From Anniella stebbinsi (Eukaryota > Chordata > Lepidosauria > Squamata > Anniellidae), in NCBI GenBank assembly GCA_029215795.1, contig JARDYH010000007.1:80177763-80241762 (forward strand): DNA of 64,000 nt, written 5' to 3'. Within the stretch, counting starts at the first letter, position 1. Every line of letters begins with the position of its first letter. Shown here one piece after another: positions 1 to 10,033 of this stretch. The notes below the pieces were generated by a model. The model was not told where the DNA came from and did not search any database. It saw nothing but the letters and a program-made list of their open reading frames with translations. The translations under genes and the position numbers were made by a program.

Positions 1-80
1 ATTTTTATTGCCTTTGGTGAGCATGAGGTGTGTGTGGATGCTGCTACTGCTACTCTTACCTGGGGTGTGTATGTGCCGTC

Positions 81-188
81 TTTTGTATCTTGTCATGCTA
101 GGCAGGGCTCCTGCAGCTTTAACTGTTGTATTGTAGAGGGAATGTCACCAGGTGCTGCATGCATACAAGTGACACCTGATAAAATTCT
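81..188 (-). repeat. MITE-A fragment (A1)
   Basis: One half-unit of the MITE-A family. It reads from an internal-terminus remnant (TTTTGTATCTTGTCATGCTA) through CTGCAGCTTTAACTGTTGT, GGGAATGTCACCAGG and the loop TGCATGCATACAAGTGACAC, then fades after AAAATTCT. The outer terminus is missing, so no target duplication can be read. The loop is the CACC(T)GG...GCATGC variant also seen in A3, A5 and A8. The '-' strand label follows the asymmetric centre, with A2, A4 and A6 taken as '+'. Confidence 0.7.
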
Positions 189-312
189 AAACATGTTGCC
201 TGAAAGCAATTTCACATATATATCACAATGTATATAATGTTGATGTCTAACATCTGCCCCACATCTTTACAGCTACTCACTATTTCTACACAGCTTTTCA
301 GATAAGGAAATA

Positions 313-488
313 CATGTTTGTCTTAATTGTGTGCTGTGAAATCAGACATGTGACCAAGGCTATGTTCAGGTGGGCACGCCCCTTGGGGCTGGACCCGCCC
401 CCTGGGGGCCAGACATGTTGGTGGGCACGCCCCCTTCGGGCGGCCATTTTGGACCTGGATTTTGGTTTCCAAAATCTGGTCACCCTAT
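313..488 (-). mobile_element. MITE-O copy O1 (GC-rich, hAT-like terminus)
   Basis: The end at 488 reads, on the minus strand, TAGGGTGACCAGATTTTGG followed by AAACCAAAATCCAGGTCC. The interior has two GGGCACGCCCC blocks about 50 bp apart (near 372 and 422). The opposite boundary (TTTGTCTTAATTGTGTGCTG) matches copy O2 at 48213 but carries no recognisable inverted terminus, so both copies may be 5'-truncated pieces of a longer element. O1 abuts the truncated MITE-A copy A2. Family assignment to hAT rests on its terminus being shared with MITE-A. Confidence 0.65.
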
Positions 489-490
489 AC

Positions 491-712
491 CTGGTGAAAT
501 TCCCTCTTCATCACAACAGTTAAAGCTGCAGGGGCCCTGCCCTCTTTTGTATCTGGTCACTCTAGTATAGTGCCTGCAACTTTAATTGTTGTGATGAAGA
601 GAGGATTTCACTAGGTACTAATTGCATACAAATGACACCAGCTGAAATTCCCGTTTCTCTGCAGCTGTTAAAGTTACAGGAGCCCTGCCCTCCTTTTCAT
701 ATGGTCAGCCTA
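491..712 (+). mobile_element. MITE-A copy A2, left third missing
   Basis: It begins inside the family at CTGGTGAAATTCCCTC, directly after the end of O1, and runs to the intact right terminus ATATGGTCAGCCTA. The internal centre GGTCACTCTAGTATAGTGCC gives the orientation I call plus. About 115 bp of the expected left arm are absent. The right arm is the AAAAGGAGG subtype: minus-strand reading gives ATATGAAAAGGAGG after the terminal TAGGCTGACC. Confidence 0.8.
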
Positions 713-894
713 ACCATGTGTATATTAGGTTAAGCTGCATACAAAAATCATGTCAGGGAAAGATGCAGGCAAAATGCATATGTTAGGAAATGAACCTGGC
801 CAACCCCTAAAGGAAATTGCTCCTTTTTTCATCATGCAACTCTTTTGCTGGGGGAAATAAACTGGGTACCTATTCACTACCAAGCCAGGTTTAG

Positions 895-1330
895 GTTCTA
901 GTACTAGGGTACAAAGCCCTAAACAACTTGGGACCAGGAGGCCTGAAAGAGTGCCTTCTCCCTTACCAAATTGCCCGATCACTGAGGTCATCAAAGGGCA
1001 TGCTCCTGGTGATTCAGTATGGACCTATGGCCTGGTTGGAGTCCACCAGGAGGAGAGCCTTCGGTGTGGTGACCCCCTTCCTATGGAATTCTCTGCCTTT
1101 GGAGGTCAGGGAGGTGCCAATGTTGTGTTGTTTTTTTCAGGAAGCTACCCTTGAGTGACAGGCTGTGGTTTCTCCAGAATTCGGGCATTATCAGAACTCT
1201 ATTTTGTTAAAAATAATATTTTTTAATATGGCGTTTTTATTCTTTTGTCTTATCTGTTATTCACCACTCCAAAATCTTTTTCATGTGGAGTGGTATATAA
1301 ATATTGTAAATAAATAAAATAAATAAAATG
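895..1330 (+). repeat. L2-type LINE 3' end (L2-1)
   Basis: Conceptual translation shows a degraded LINE C-terminus: YKALNNLGPGGLKECLLPYQ, then RSLRSSKG, then RRRAFGVVTPFLWNSLPLEV. These are characteristic of the tail of L2-clade ORF2 proteins in vertebrates. The DNA ends with the typical tail GTGGTATATAAATATTGTAA followed by AAATAAAATAAAT repeats near 1320. Frames are broken, so this is a dead 5'-truncated copy. The same modules recur at 52429-53108. Confidence 0.75.
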
Positions 1331-1435
1331 CCAATGATACAGGCCAACTATTCAGAAAGTCACATCCTGGTACTCACCTGCCTAATCACCTTTGATATTG
1401 GCTGGCAGGCAGGTGAGAAGATCCACTGTACCTTA

Positions 1436-1525
1436 TTTATTAAGTTTATTCTTTATTAAAATATTTATGTACCACCCTTGATTACAAAATCATAGGGCAG
1501 CATGCAGAACCCATTAAAAAAACCA
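1436..1525 (-). repeat. L2-like 3' tail, reverse
   Basis: The stretch TTATTTATTAAGTTTATTC then ATTTATGTACCACCCTTGAT resembles the reverse complement of squamate L2-type tails, which end in a 'gggtggtacataaataaat'-like string. It is short and diverged. Confidence 0.45.
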
Positions 1526-1885
1526 TTAAGCACAAAACACAATAATGTTTGCATTTTTCCAAGTATTTTTGATTGATGCCCTGCCGTTTTGTATACGTTT
1601 TCTCAAATGTCCACTTTTGCATGCGACTGTCACTAACAAGCAGTTTTGTATGGACAAGCTTGGAAGATTTTGGCAATGCAATTCTGTCTTGGTTTGGGAG
1701 GCGCAACTTCGCTTAATTCAAATTAAAAATGGACATAATGAATTTCTCACTCATACATAATGCATTTCTCACCCATCTCTACATATCTAACAAAGTGGTA
1801 AAGTAGCCTCTGGACCCAGACTGACTCTCACCACCCAAGGAAGCCATTTTGAGGGGCATTCACCTCTCTACTCACAGAGAAGCAA
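1526..1885. other. No recognisable gene or repeat
   Basis: About 360 bp of AT-rich sequence. The open frames here are short, lack family motifs and lie on both strands, so I treat them as chance. Confidence 0.6.
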
Positions 1886-2058
1886 TCTCCCATCAGGATA
1901 ATGTCAGATAAAGAGTTGTTTTCAGTTCATTTATTACAAGAATTGATCTTGTTTGCACCTCCCAGAAATGAACCCAATCTGCAGTCAAATCTCCGGTCAG
2001 GATAATGTCAATCTCCCACCCAGATAATATCAATTTCCCATAGGGATAATGTCAGATA
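1886..2058 (+). repeat. Short tandem array with a TCCCATCAGGATAATGTCA-type unit
   Basis: Four related blocks occur in series: CTCCCATCAGGATAATGTC, TCTCCGGTCAGGATAATGTC, TCCCACCCAGATAATATCAA and TTCCCATAGGGATAATGTCA. The first and last are each followed by an almost identical 30-bp extension (AGATAAAGAGTTGTTTTCAG and onward). Spacing is irregular, so this looks like a duplicated minisatellite rather than a clean satellite. Confidence 0.65.
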
Positions 2059-2124
2059 AAGAGTTGGTTTCAGTTCATTTAGGACCAAAATTGAACACGA
2101 TCTGTGGTCAAAGTCTGTACAATG

Positions 2125-2290
2125 CTGAAGTTGCAATACATTTGAAAAATGTGCATGAAAAATGTGTCCCTTGGGGGAAAAAATGCACATACAAGCTTTT
2201 TAATCAACATCAGAAAAATATGTACATTAAAAAAATGAAAAAATGCACCCACAGTTTTGTGCATAAAGAACCCCATTCCCACCCACCCCC
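2125..2290 (-). repeat. MITE-Q-like AT-rich repeat (Q1)
   Basis: ATACATTTGAAAAATGTGCA followed by TGAAAAATGTG and AAAAAATGCACA is the reverse complement of the start of the repeats at 7671-7900 and 41560-41798. The ACATCCCTA terminus seen in those copies is not visible here. A 154-codon frame runs through the repeat but has no protein-family features. Confidence 0.5.
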
Positions 2291-2499
2291 AAAAAAACTT
2301 CATGATCTGATCGACAGGAGTCAGAACGATTTTCAAGGTGGAATTAGGAGAATTTTGAGGAGATTAGGTTTTGCTGATTCCCTACACCAGGGCAGGGGAA
2401 ATTTCAACTATGTTGAATGCCCTGCATTTGAAGCAAATCTTATAATTAGACAATATTTGGCACAGGTCCCACTGCGCACCATAAATGTTTCTCTTACTG

Positions 2500-3168
2500 T
2501 TGTGAAACAGTGACTTTTACCCCGGAATAGAAGGCACTCTGAAAGTTTTATCCATATGTAAACAGCACTTGCTGGTCTCCTGCTCATGGCTGCTGCATTA
2601 GACCCGTTGTGCTAACGATAATCACAACACTTTTCTAAATTCATGCTACATTGTACAACCCTGGCTCCACCGCAGGTGTCCAGCTCCTGACATCATTCCC
2701 CCCCTCCCCGGTGATTTTTAAACAGCAGGTGTTGGGAAACGTCGTTAAGAAAAGTGATCAGCAACCATAGCTTCAATCTCTTTCTGTGCTCAACTTTGCT
2801 GATGCTGGGCCTATAAATGCAAACAAGCTCTGTAGCGTTTGCAAAATTAGCAGCTCAGCATTCACAGCAGGGGTTTGCATAGGAACGGCCCACGAAGGAC
2901 AGGAAAGTCAAAATATCAGTCTTGCATGAAACTATTCCTTCCTGCTTTTTAATTAAGATTTCAGCCCTGTGTCTCTCCTGAGGAATCACAGGAGATGCCG
3001 TCAGCTAGAATATGCAAACTGGGAGCTGCACAGCTGAAAAGGGAAGTTCGTAGACATAGTCCTTGTTACTTTGCGGTTGTTTGTTTTGTTTTAGTGGGGG
3101 CTGCATTTGTAAATTGCAGGCAATACAAAGTGCCTCCCCAAGAATCTTTTGTTAGCAACTAAGGGCCA
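2500..3168. other. Repeat-poor stretch with TATA-like motif; possible conserved non-coding element
   Basis: No family repeat is visible. Features include a CRE-like TGACATCA at about 2687-2694, a TATAAAT at 2812-2818, and low microsatellite content. There is no downstream reading frame that resembles a first exon. The idea that it is regulatory is inference from composition only. Confidence 0.3.
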
Positions 3169-3171
3169 GCG

Positions 3172-3318
3172 TAGGCCCTTTCCACACCAGGCATTTTGCC
3201 TGGGATAGCCCCTGGGTGTAGATGGAGGGAGGGCAATCCCGGAAGTACCTAATACACGCCATCGGAGTACAGGGACCAGCCAGGGGCCATCCCAAGCAAA
3301 CAGACTGGTGTAGAATCA
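3172..3318. mobile_element. E-like short inverted-repeat element (E1)
   Basis: The left part AGGCCCTTTCCACACCAGGC and the right part GACTGGTGTAGAATCA form loose inverted ends around a GC-rich core. A GCG trinucleotide flanks both sides (3169-3171 and 3319-3321). The CCACACC/GGTGTAGA ends tie it to E2-E4 and the F elements. It is diverged, and the 3-bp flank alone would be weak evidence. Confidence 0.45.
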
Positions 3319-3463
3319 GCGGTAGATGAAATGTTAAGAGATCTGTGGTTGGATCTCCAATTGACTATTTGCTGGGTCACGTTTTTTTAAAGGCGAAAAG
3401 CTCAGCTCCATTTTTTTATTTGAAGGAGGAGGAGGAATTGGCAGTAAAAGAGGAAACAAAAAC

Positions 3464-4124
3464 TAGGACTGTGTATCGTATTGTTAAAATGTACAACAAC
3501 GATACGATAAGGTCGTTATCGTGCATGTGTTTAACGATGATGATACGATAGAAGAACCTACGATAATCATCGGAGACAATAATTTTCGGGCGATTTTATT
3601 GTTTTATCGGACAGCCATATAACTATACCTATAACTTCCATATTTTAAAAGTTAGAGGCTTGAAACTTGGTCACAGTGCATATGGGGTATGCCTAATTAT
3701 GTGCATGAATTTTGAGATCGATCCCTCCAACCCTCGATTTTATATGAATTTATTAAAGATCGTTTCAGTTCTGACAGATCAGAATGACAGCTCGCCACGT
3801 GCGTTCATTCAGACCTGTCAGAACGGAAACGATCTTTAAAAAATACATATAAAATCGAGAGTTGGAGGGATCAATCTCAAATTTCATACACATACTTAGG
3901 CATACCCCATAAGCACTGTGACCAAGTTTCAAGCCTCTAACTTTTAAAATACAGAAGTTATAGGCATTTTTCTTTAAAAATAGGGCTGCAAAAGTATCAT
4001 TTTTTCACGATAATTATCATGAAGACGAAACAGTTCAACTATGATATGAATGAAGATGATTATTTTTTTGGTCCGAAATGATGATAACGAAAAACTACGA
4101 TATTTTTTGGCGTGCACATCCCTA
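3464..4124. mobile_element. MITE-B copy B1, 661-bp palindromic hAT-like element
   Basis: The two halves are inverted copies over nearly the whole length. TATAACTTCCATATTTTAAA, AGTTAGAGGCTTGAAACTTG and GATCGATCCCTCCAACCCTC on the left mirror the same strings reversed on the right, folding about position 3795. Left end TAGGACTGTGTATCG, right end CGTGCACATCCCTA. Flanks ACAAAAAC (3456-3463) and ACAAAAAA (4125-4132) match at 7 of 8, which fits an hAT target duplication. No transposase frame is present. Confidence 0.85.
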
Positions 4125-4209
4125 ACAAAAAACAGTCACATTTTTGGGGATAAGGGTGTGCATTTTTTCAGGAAGGGGAAACCAGAGCTTTTCAAAGCTC
4201 AGTCAGGCC

Positions 4210-6282
4210 TGAATTTAAAAGCGGGATTATTAGCATTGGATATATTCAAAGCCTTTGATTGCGTGGAATGGCCAGCACTTAAATTAATTTTGAAAACATT
4301 TGGGCTTGGAGTGAATTTATGGGAGTGATGGATCAACTGTATAAAAATAATAAAGCAGAAATAATGGTTAATGATGGGTTAACGCAACAGATTACACTAG
4401 CCCAAGGAACAAGACAAGGTTGCCCACTTTCACCGATATTATTTGCGATAGTAATAGAAATTTTGGCAAATGTTATAAGGGAGGATTCAAGATTGAAGGG
4501 GATAGGAGGGAAGGAGAAGATCAAAATAAATATGTTTGCGGATGACACATTACCGACATTAGAAGACCCCCTGAAGGAGGGGGACCTGATTAAAAAACAT
4601 TTGAGAGAATTTGGGGAGGTCACAGGTCTACAAGTTAATTGGGGGAAGTCAGAAATGATGTTATTCAATTATAACAAAGAGGAGATGGAGGAAGGTAAAG
4701 TTAAGTTAGGTCTTAGGCTTAAAAATATAGTACGTTATTTAGGAGTTAATATTGCAAAAGATTTAGACAGGTTAGAGGAAATTAATTTTGTAAGTTTGAA
4801 AAAACAGGTAGGGGAAAAGTTAGAGGCATATAGGAAATTAAAACATTCTTGGTTTGGTAGAATAGCGGTTATAAAAATGAAGATATTACCCAAGATTATT
4901 TTTTTGTTTAGAATGCTACCGATTAAAATATCGGATGTAGAGTTAAAGAGTTGGCAAAATATGATTAATGCTTATTGCAATGGCGATAAGAGAGCTAGGA
5001 TTAATAAAGGGCTATGGTATAAGACACAAAAGAAAGGAGGTTTGGGACTTCCAAATATAAAGAATTATTATAGTGCTAATCAGTTAAGATATGTTATAAA
5101 TAGTATATTAGGGGAGGAAGATTTAGAATGGTTAGAAACGCAAACAGGGGGACCAGATTTCAAATTGCAAAATTTTTTTTTTAATAATAAAATCCAAAAG
5201 AAAGATTTGAGGGGACTGGACAACCCATTGCTGAAAAACATTCTAGAGATCTGGGAGAAAGTTAAAGGGAGTTTAATACCAGGAGACTCTCCACTCGCCC
5301 CAGTGGTAGTTGTGAGAAATTTCCCAAGGAATTTAAAAGTAGAATTGGAAGGAAGTTTGAAGGGTCAGGAAATTATTAAGCTAAGGAATTGGATGAAGAG
5401 AATGACAGATAAGGAGCAAATTAGAGAGTTGGTAAAAGGACAAAAGATAGCTTGGTTCAAATGTTTACAATTGGAAAAATGGACACAGGAATGGAAAAAG
5501 ATGAATAAGAAGTATAGAAATAATACAAGATTTGAAGATTTAATTGAATCAAGAGGAAAGAAGGAAGTAATTAAAGCTAGAAAAGGTCTAACTAGCGAAA
5601 TATATAAAATCCTGACAGAGGAAGCTGAATATAGAGATTTGCTTAAAATGATTTGGGAAGATGACTTAAAAGAACAAATTAATGAACATGACTGGGGGAA
5701 GATATGGGATGCAAGAATGTTAAAGCTTTTGTCGATTAGAATTAAGGAGAATTATTATAAAATAGTATGGAGATGGTATTTAACGCCGGTAAGATTTCAT
5801 CAGATAGATAAAAAGTGTCCAAGAATTGTTGGAGGGGATGTCAGGAGGTTGGAACGTATTTCCATATGTGGTGGAGCTGTAAACATGTACAAAAATTTTG
5901 GGAAAGGGTGTTTAAAGAAATAAGTTATATAATTGGAAGTAAGTTGGAATTAAACCCAAAGCTGGCTCTACTAGCAATATGGGAAAAAGGTATGGAGAAT
6001 ATAAATAAGAGAGAATTAATAAACAACCTCCTGGCTCCCGCCAAAATAATGATTGCTAAAAATTGGAAAGGGCAAGGGATATATACCATAGAAGAATGGT
6101 ATAAAGAAATATGGGACATGGCACTTAATGATAAGCTAACGTGTAAAATGAAAATAAAGAGGGGAATGTCCAGTAAAAATGATTTTGGAGATATATGGAG
6201 TTTATTTTTGGAATATGTATTAAGAACGGGGAAGGGGCAAATGCCTTCAAAAGAGTCTTTACATTTTTGGAAAGAAGAATAA
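4210..6282 (+). pseudogene. L1 ORF2 remnant: RT domain to C-terminal zinc-knuckle region
   Basis: Visible RT motifs: LDIFKAFD (motif A, about 4234-4260), GTRQGCPLSPILF (motif B, about 4407-4445) and FADD (4535-4546, motif C, the F variant of the usual YADD or FADD box). A thumb and long C-terminal region follow, then CWRGCQEVGTYFHMWWSC near 5827-5880, the cysteine-rich motif typical of L1 ORF2. The frame breaks twice: near 4320-4328 (reading shifts after NLWE) and near 5815-5923 (shift just before the cysteine motif). Between them 534 codons stay open. The final frame ends in TAA at 6280-6282. It is truncated and frameshifted, so it is not functional. Confidence 0.93.
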
Positions 6283-6419
6283 TGTATAACCGAAGGTCTC
6301 CTGGGGGGAGGGGAGCACGGGGGTATGTGGTATGTATTGTATTTTATGTTGTTTAGGTTTATGTTGTATTATGTTATGTTGAAAAATAATAAAAAAAATT
6401 ATTAAGGGAAAAAAAAAAA
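4210..6419 (+). mobile_element. 5'-truncated L1 retrotransposon with perfect 16-bp target duplication
   Basis: An L1 insertion of about 2.2 kb. AAAGCTCAGTCAGGCC occurs at 4194-4209 and again at 6420-6435, immediately after the poly-A tail, giving a perfect 16-bp target site duplication. The body starts in the middle of the reverse-transcriptase domain, so ORF1, the endonuclease and the 5' UTR are absent. The short 3' UTR (6283-6405) has a G-rich tract (CTGGGGGGAGGGGAGCACGG) and ends in an A-rich tail. The perfect duplication and light damage suggest a fairly recent insertion by local standards. It sits 85 bp after B1. Confidence 0.95.
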
Positions 6420-6575
6420 AAAGCTCAGTCAGGCCAGTGACCTGGTTTTTGCTTTTCCAAAGCATGCCATTCTGAGGGGCGGTATTTATGGTGTAACCAC
6501 CATTTCCCCCCAAAATGCTCCTTCTAAAGGGCACTCAGGGAATTCTAAAATTGTGACCATGTTAGGAATTGCTGG

Positions 6576-6809
6576 TAGGGTTAAAAGAAGCAGGGATGCT
6601 TGAGCCTGCTGAAATTCTTCAAACATTGCTAAAAGCCTCATTTCTGTTTGCTCCTGTTCTCATTTTCATATGTGGGGTTGTAAGAGGAGTACTTTTCAGT
6701 GATTTGCAAAATGAAATGAATTTGAATTTATCTTCACTGTTCAAAGCCATAGGCTGCCACAATTTCATATGGACAGAGACAACTGGAATGAAATACTCAC
6801 ACATCCCTA
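6576..6809. mobile_element. Short hAT-like element with 8-bp duplication
   Basis: Left end TAGGGTTAAAAG, right end ACACATCCCTA. The flanks ATTGCTGG (6568-6575) and GTTGCTGG (6810-6817) match at 7 of 8. The 234-bp interior has no coding capacity and is not obviously palindromic. The ACATCCCTA end is shared with MITE-B, -I and -Q. Confidence 0.65.
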
Positions 6810-7670
6810 GTTGCTGGGAGTGAAATGAGATCTGTGTTCAACTATGGGTTGCAGCATCGGTGAAACTCTGAGCCACATGTTGTAGCATCTACCTAAACCT
6901 GGGGTGGGGGTGGGGGGTTGAACCGCTTTCACCCTGAAGGCTGAATTCCATTTTAGTGAAACTCTTGGGAATTTCCAGCTTGACCTTCTGATTCGATTTC
7001 CTGATTCAGGCTTGCGATCTGATATGGGTTAAAGTTGGAACAAACTTCAAGAGGTGAGCTCTAGTTTTGCTCGTTTGCACATCCCTACGCTGCCTTTCAG
7101 GGTGAAAACTCCTCCTTTCGTGACAGATCACAAGTAAATAAATAACCCAACAATGGCAATAGAAAACGCAATCCACCAATGCAGCAGCGTGAGAACTTTT
7201 AACGTTAGTCCAAACCGACAAATTACTAAAATAAAAACAGTGACAGTTAAAACTGCAGCTTGCAGGATATAAACCGGAATCATTATTTGGTTACAAACAC
7301 ATTGGAGTATCCATGTTTTTAAAGCCCATTTTGAAACAGTCTCGGAGCAATCTTACCCTCCTGAGTGAGGGATGATTCGCAGTGCAGTCTTTGATGTATC
7401 CAAAGCCTTGCTGGTCATGCTTGCCAGGGCAGAAGGTATATATGTATGGGGGTAGCTTTTGCCACTTTTGGCAATAATGGAAGGGAATTATATACATCAG
7501 CACCAGGATTTTTTTGACCTGCTTAGGGGCATGTCCAGGAAATGAAGAGACTCTGGACCTACAGGAACATGCCCAGAATGCCCTGTTTCTGGACCCTCCC
7601 CCTGTGGAGAACTGCCAATAGGTCAGCAATGATGGATGAACGTATCTTTCTCCCATTGAAAGAAGCATAT
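6810..7670. other. Mostly unclassified; hAT-like right end near 7074-7087
   Basis: CGTTTGCACATCCCTA ends at 7087 and looks like the right terminus of another TAGGGATGTGCA-class element, but I cannot place its left end. TTTCACCCTGAAGG (about 6928) is mirrored by CCTTTCAGGGTGAAA (about 7092). The rest shows no gene. Confidence 0.45.
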
Positions 7671-7900
7671 TTGTGAACTTTTGTCAAAAGTACACAGTTT
7701 TTCATGAGCATTTTTCCAATGTATGCATACTGACAAATGCTTTAGTGTTTGTTTGTTTGTATGCAAATCACATTGCAAGCCACAAAAATGTACAGATTTC
7801 AGTCACAGAATGTGTCCAAGTCCCTGTTTGGTTTGAAAGGTGAAAACTGTGCAAAAATCCTGATAAAAAAACCCTGAAACTAATTTTTCATATATCCCTA
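7671..7900 (+). repeat. MITE-Q copy (Q2), hAT-like right end
   Basis: The start (TTTTTCATGAGCATTTTTCC, AATGTATGCATACTGACAAA) and the later CAAATCACATTGCAAGCCAC, ACAGATTTCAGTCACAGA and AACTGTGCAAAAATCCTGAT all align with 41560-41798. Both copies end in ATATCCCTA or ACATCCCTA. The left terminus and target duplication are not resolved. Confidence 0.65.
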
Positions 7901-8117
7901 CTTAAGTCTGGGGCATTCTGGAAGTGGGGAAATATGGCAGCCATCATTCAACAGTTTTTAGAAAGTGATTTCTCTGTACATCAAACCCTTCCAAAAATAA
8001 AAAATAAAATTCAGTTTTGACAACCCAAAATTATCAAATTCCTCCTCCACCATTTCACCACCTGCACATGGGCCAATGAGGGTAGATTCAGTCAGGCCTA
8101 GTAAATTATTATTATTA

Positions 8118-8280
8118 TGATTATGATTATGATTATGATTATTTCTTACCTGCCTCTCCCTCAGGATCAAGGCGGGGAACAACATCAATACAAATGACAT
8201 AAAATACATAAAACCGATTAAAAACATATAAAATTAATACATTATTAAAATACCAATAAAACTCTTAAAATTCGACTGGG
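8118..8280 (-). repeat. L2-like LINE tail, reverse, with ATT/ATG microsatellite
   Basis: TACCTGCCTCTCCCTCAGGA followed by TCAAGGCGGGGAACAACATC is the reverse of the tail seen at 36410-36460 and 39285-39330. The adjoining ATTATTATTATGATTATG repeat (8108-8141) is the usual 3' simple repeat of such copies. AT-rich sequence continues to about 8280. Confidence 0.65.
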
Positions 8281-9416
8281 AGGAGGAGAGATGGTAAAGG
8301 GCAGCTTTGGGCTGGAATATTTTAAACGGAGAAGTCAGACGAACCCACTTCAGGTTGTAATATGAACAGTGAAGGAACTTCGAGAAGGATTTCATATGCT
8401 TCCCAGTAAAGCAATTAGAGAATGATAAAAGTGGTGGGTAAGTTATTAAAAACTGTCCTGGAGAATGAAGCTAATTCCTTGCCCTACAGATGTACATTAA
8501 ATATTAATAGTGAGTTCTTTAAAAAGGGGGGGGGAAGGAAAAGAAAAGAAAAGGAGTAAGAGAGACCATAGTTAAATACACTCATGTTAAGCCAAGGTCT
8601 AGCCATTGCTGGCCCCTGACAAATGGCCAGAGAAACAACAGTTTCTTCTAAGAATCATTAACTCCGAAGGCCAGTATTAAATGGGTCTGGCACAGAATCT
8701 TGCCCAATCTCCACTCCATTTGGAAAGCTTTCGTTTGCAGCTGTAGCAGCCTCTTGGCTTTGTGAATTCTAGCCCCACTTGGTTTGTAATAAAGAACAGG
8801 ATGAGCACAATTCGCTAATGAATTGATTCCATGCATGTTGATTCAGATGGGAAGCACACGAATTCCGTGGGGTTTACTCCCAAGGAAAGGTGTATGGGGT
8901 TGCAGCCTCAGGCTGTAGCTGCAAGCCTTATGCCCTGCATTTGGCATGCCCTGCTGCATTTGACCCTTCCTAAATTCTAGGTCAAGGAAACAAATGTTTA
9001 TTTATTTTTATTGCTTGACAACATTTATGTACCGGACCCCATCCAAAAGATTTCAAAGCTGTGAATGTTGAATATTAATTCCAGGATTGGAGGATGGAGC
9101 TAGCTGTACCATCCACTTCCTTCAGTTCATTTACATCTTTTCACTCCTCTGTGGGTGCCCATGTGTCCTCGTTTTCAAAGGGTGGTCCTCTATTTGAAGG
9201 TGTTGTCTTTTAATTTCAGTTTAAAGATAAAGGGCCATAGGGATGGGCGAAATCACCTGTGCTTGCCTCGGAGGATGCCCACCCTTCGTCACTGTCCTTC
9301 CCCACCACCACCCCATTTGGCAACCCTCGAGAGCCTCTGCTGAAGCTCAGCTTGGCCCTGTGAGAGCTCAGCTGCTGCCCACCTTGGCTGCCAAAATTGT
9401 GCACTTCCATCCACTG
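8281..9416. other. Mostly unclassified, two small repeat scraps
   Basis: 8848-8930 contains GGGGTTTACTCCCAAGGAAA and GGGGTTGCAGCC, resembling the P repeat (see 62791). TTTATTTTTATTGCTTGACA near 9000 resembles an L2-like tail in reverse. No gene is visible. Confidence 0.45.
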
Positions 9417-9610
9417 TAGGGTGATCATGTGAAAAGAAGGACAGGGCTCCTGTAACTTTAACAGTTTTATTGAAAAGGGAATTTCCGCAGGTGTCATTTG
9501 TATGCATGCTGCACCTGGTGATATTCCCTCTTCATCACAACAGTTAAAGCTGCATGAGCTATACTAGAATGACCAGATACAAAAAACGGCAGGGCTCCTG
9601 CAGGGTTAAC
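9417..9610 (-). mobile_element. MITE-A copy A3, right third missing
   Basis: Left terminus TAGGGTGATCATGTGAAAAG, then GACAGGGCTCCTGTAACTTT, the GCATGCTGCACCTGG loop, and the internal terminus TACTAGAATGACCAGATACA. It stops shortly after GGCAGGGCTCCTGCAGGGTT, so the right outer arm is lost. Left flank is ATCCACTG. Confidence 0.8.
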
Positions 9611-9935
9611 TATTAAACACTAATGCATGTCCATCTGTCTTTCTTCTGATGTTGTGAGCTGCTTAGAACATGGCTTACCATGGAAAAGCAGCACTTGAAC
9701 AAACCAATTATGATAAACTGGGGAGTCTACAACTTTTGAAGGGCATAAAGAATAACATATTGGAGGAATCTGCAGTAGATCCAAATAGGCTTGGATTTCT
9801 ATGCATCTGACCTGTGGATTCCACAGCTGACAAGTGTTTTCTGAGTCACATGGATTTGCTGATTTGCAGAGTATTTTTATTTCCACTTTGAGGAGAGAAT
9901 TTGCACTAATGCAAGTAGAATGAAATTCAGGGGTG

Positions 9936-10033
9936 GGGCCAGATTCTGACATTGAGTGTACAACGGAATGAAAGATGCCTACAACTCCATGAAACACAGC
10001 TGGAATGGATTTGACAAACACCATACATCCCTA
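9936..10033 (-). repeat. MITE-I copy (I1), hAT-like end
   Basis: TGAAAGATGCCTACAACTCC, ATGAAACACAGCTGGAATGG and CATACATCCCTA align with 28330-28459, 29445-29545 and 35343-35432, and with 55389-55500 in reverse. The ATACATCCCTA end at 10033 is the hAT-like terminus. The other end is not resolved. Confidence 0.6.

Noticed and set aside
2049..2513. 154-codon frame
   Set aside because: It covers a tandem repeat and a MITE-Q-like repeat; no domain, and the same repeat reads open on the other strand elsewhere.
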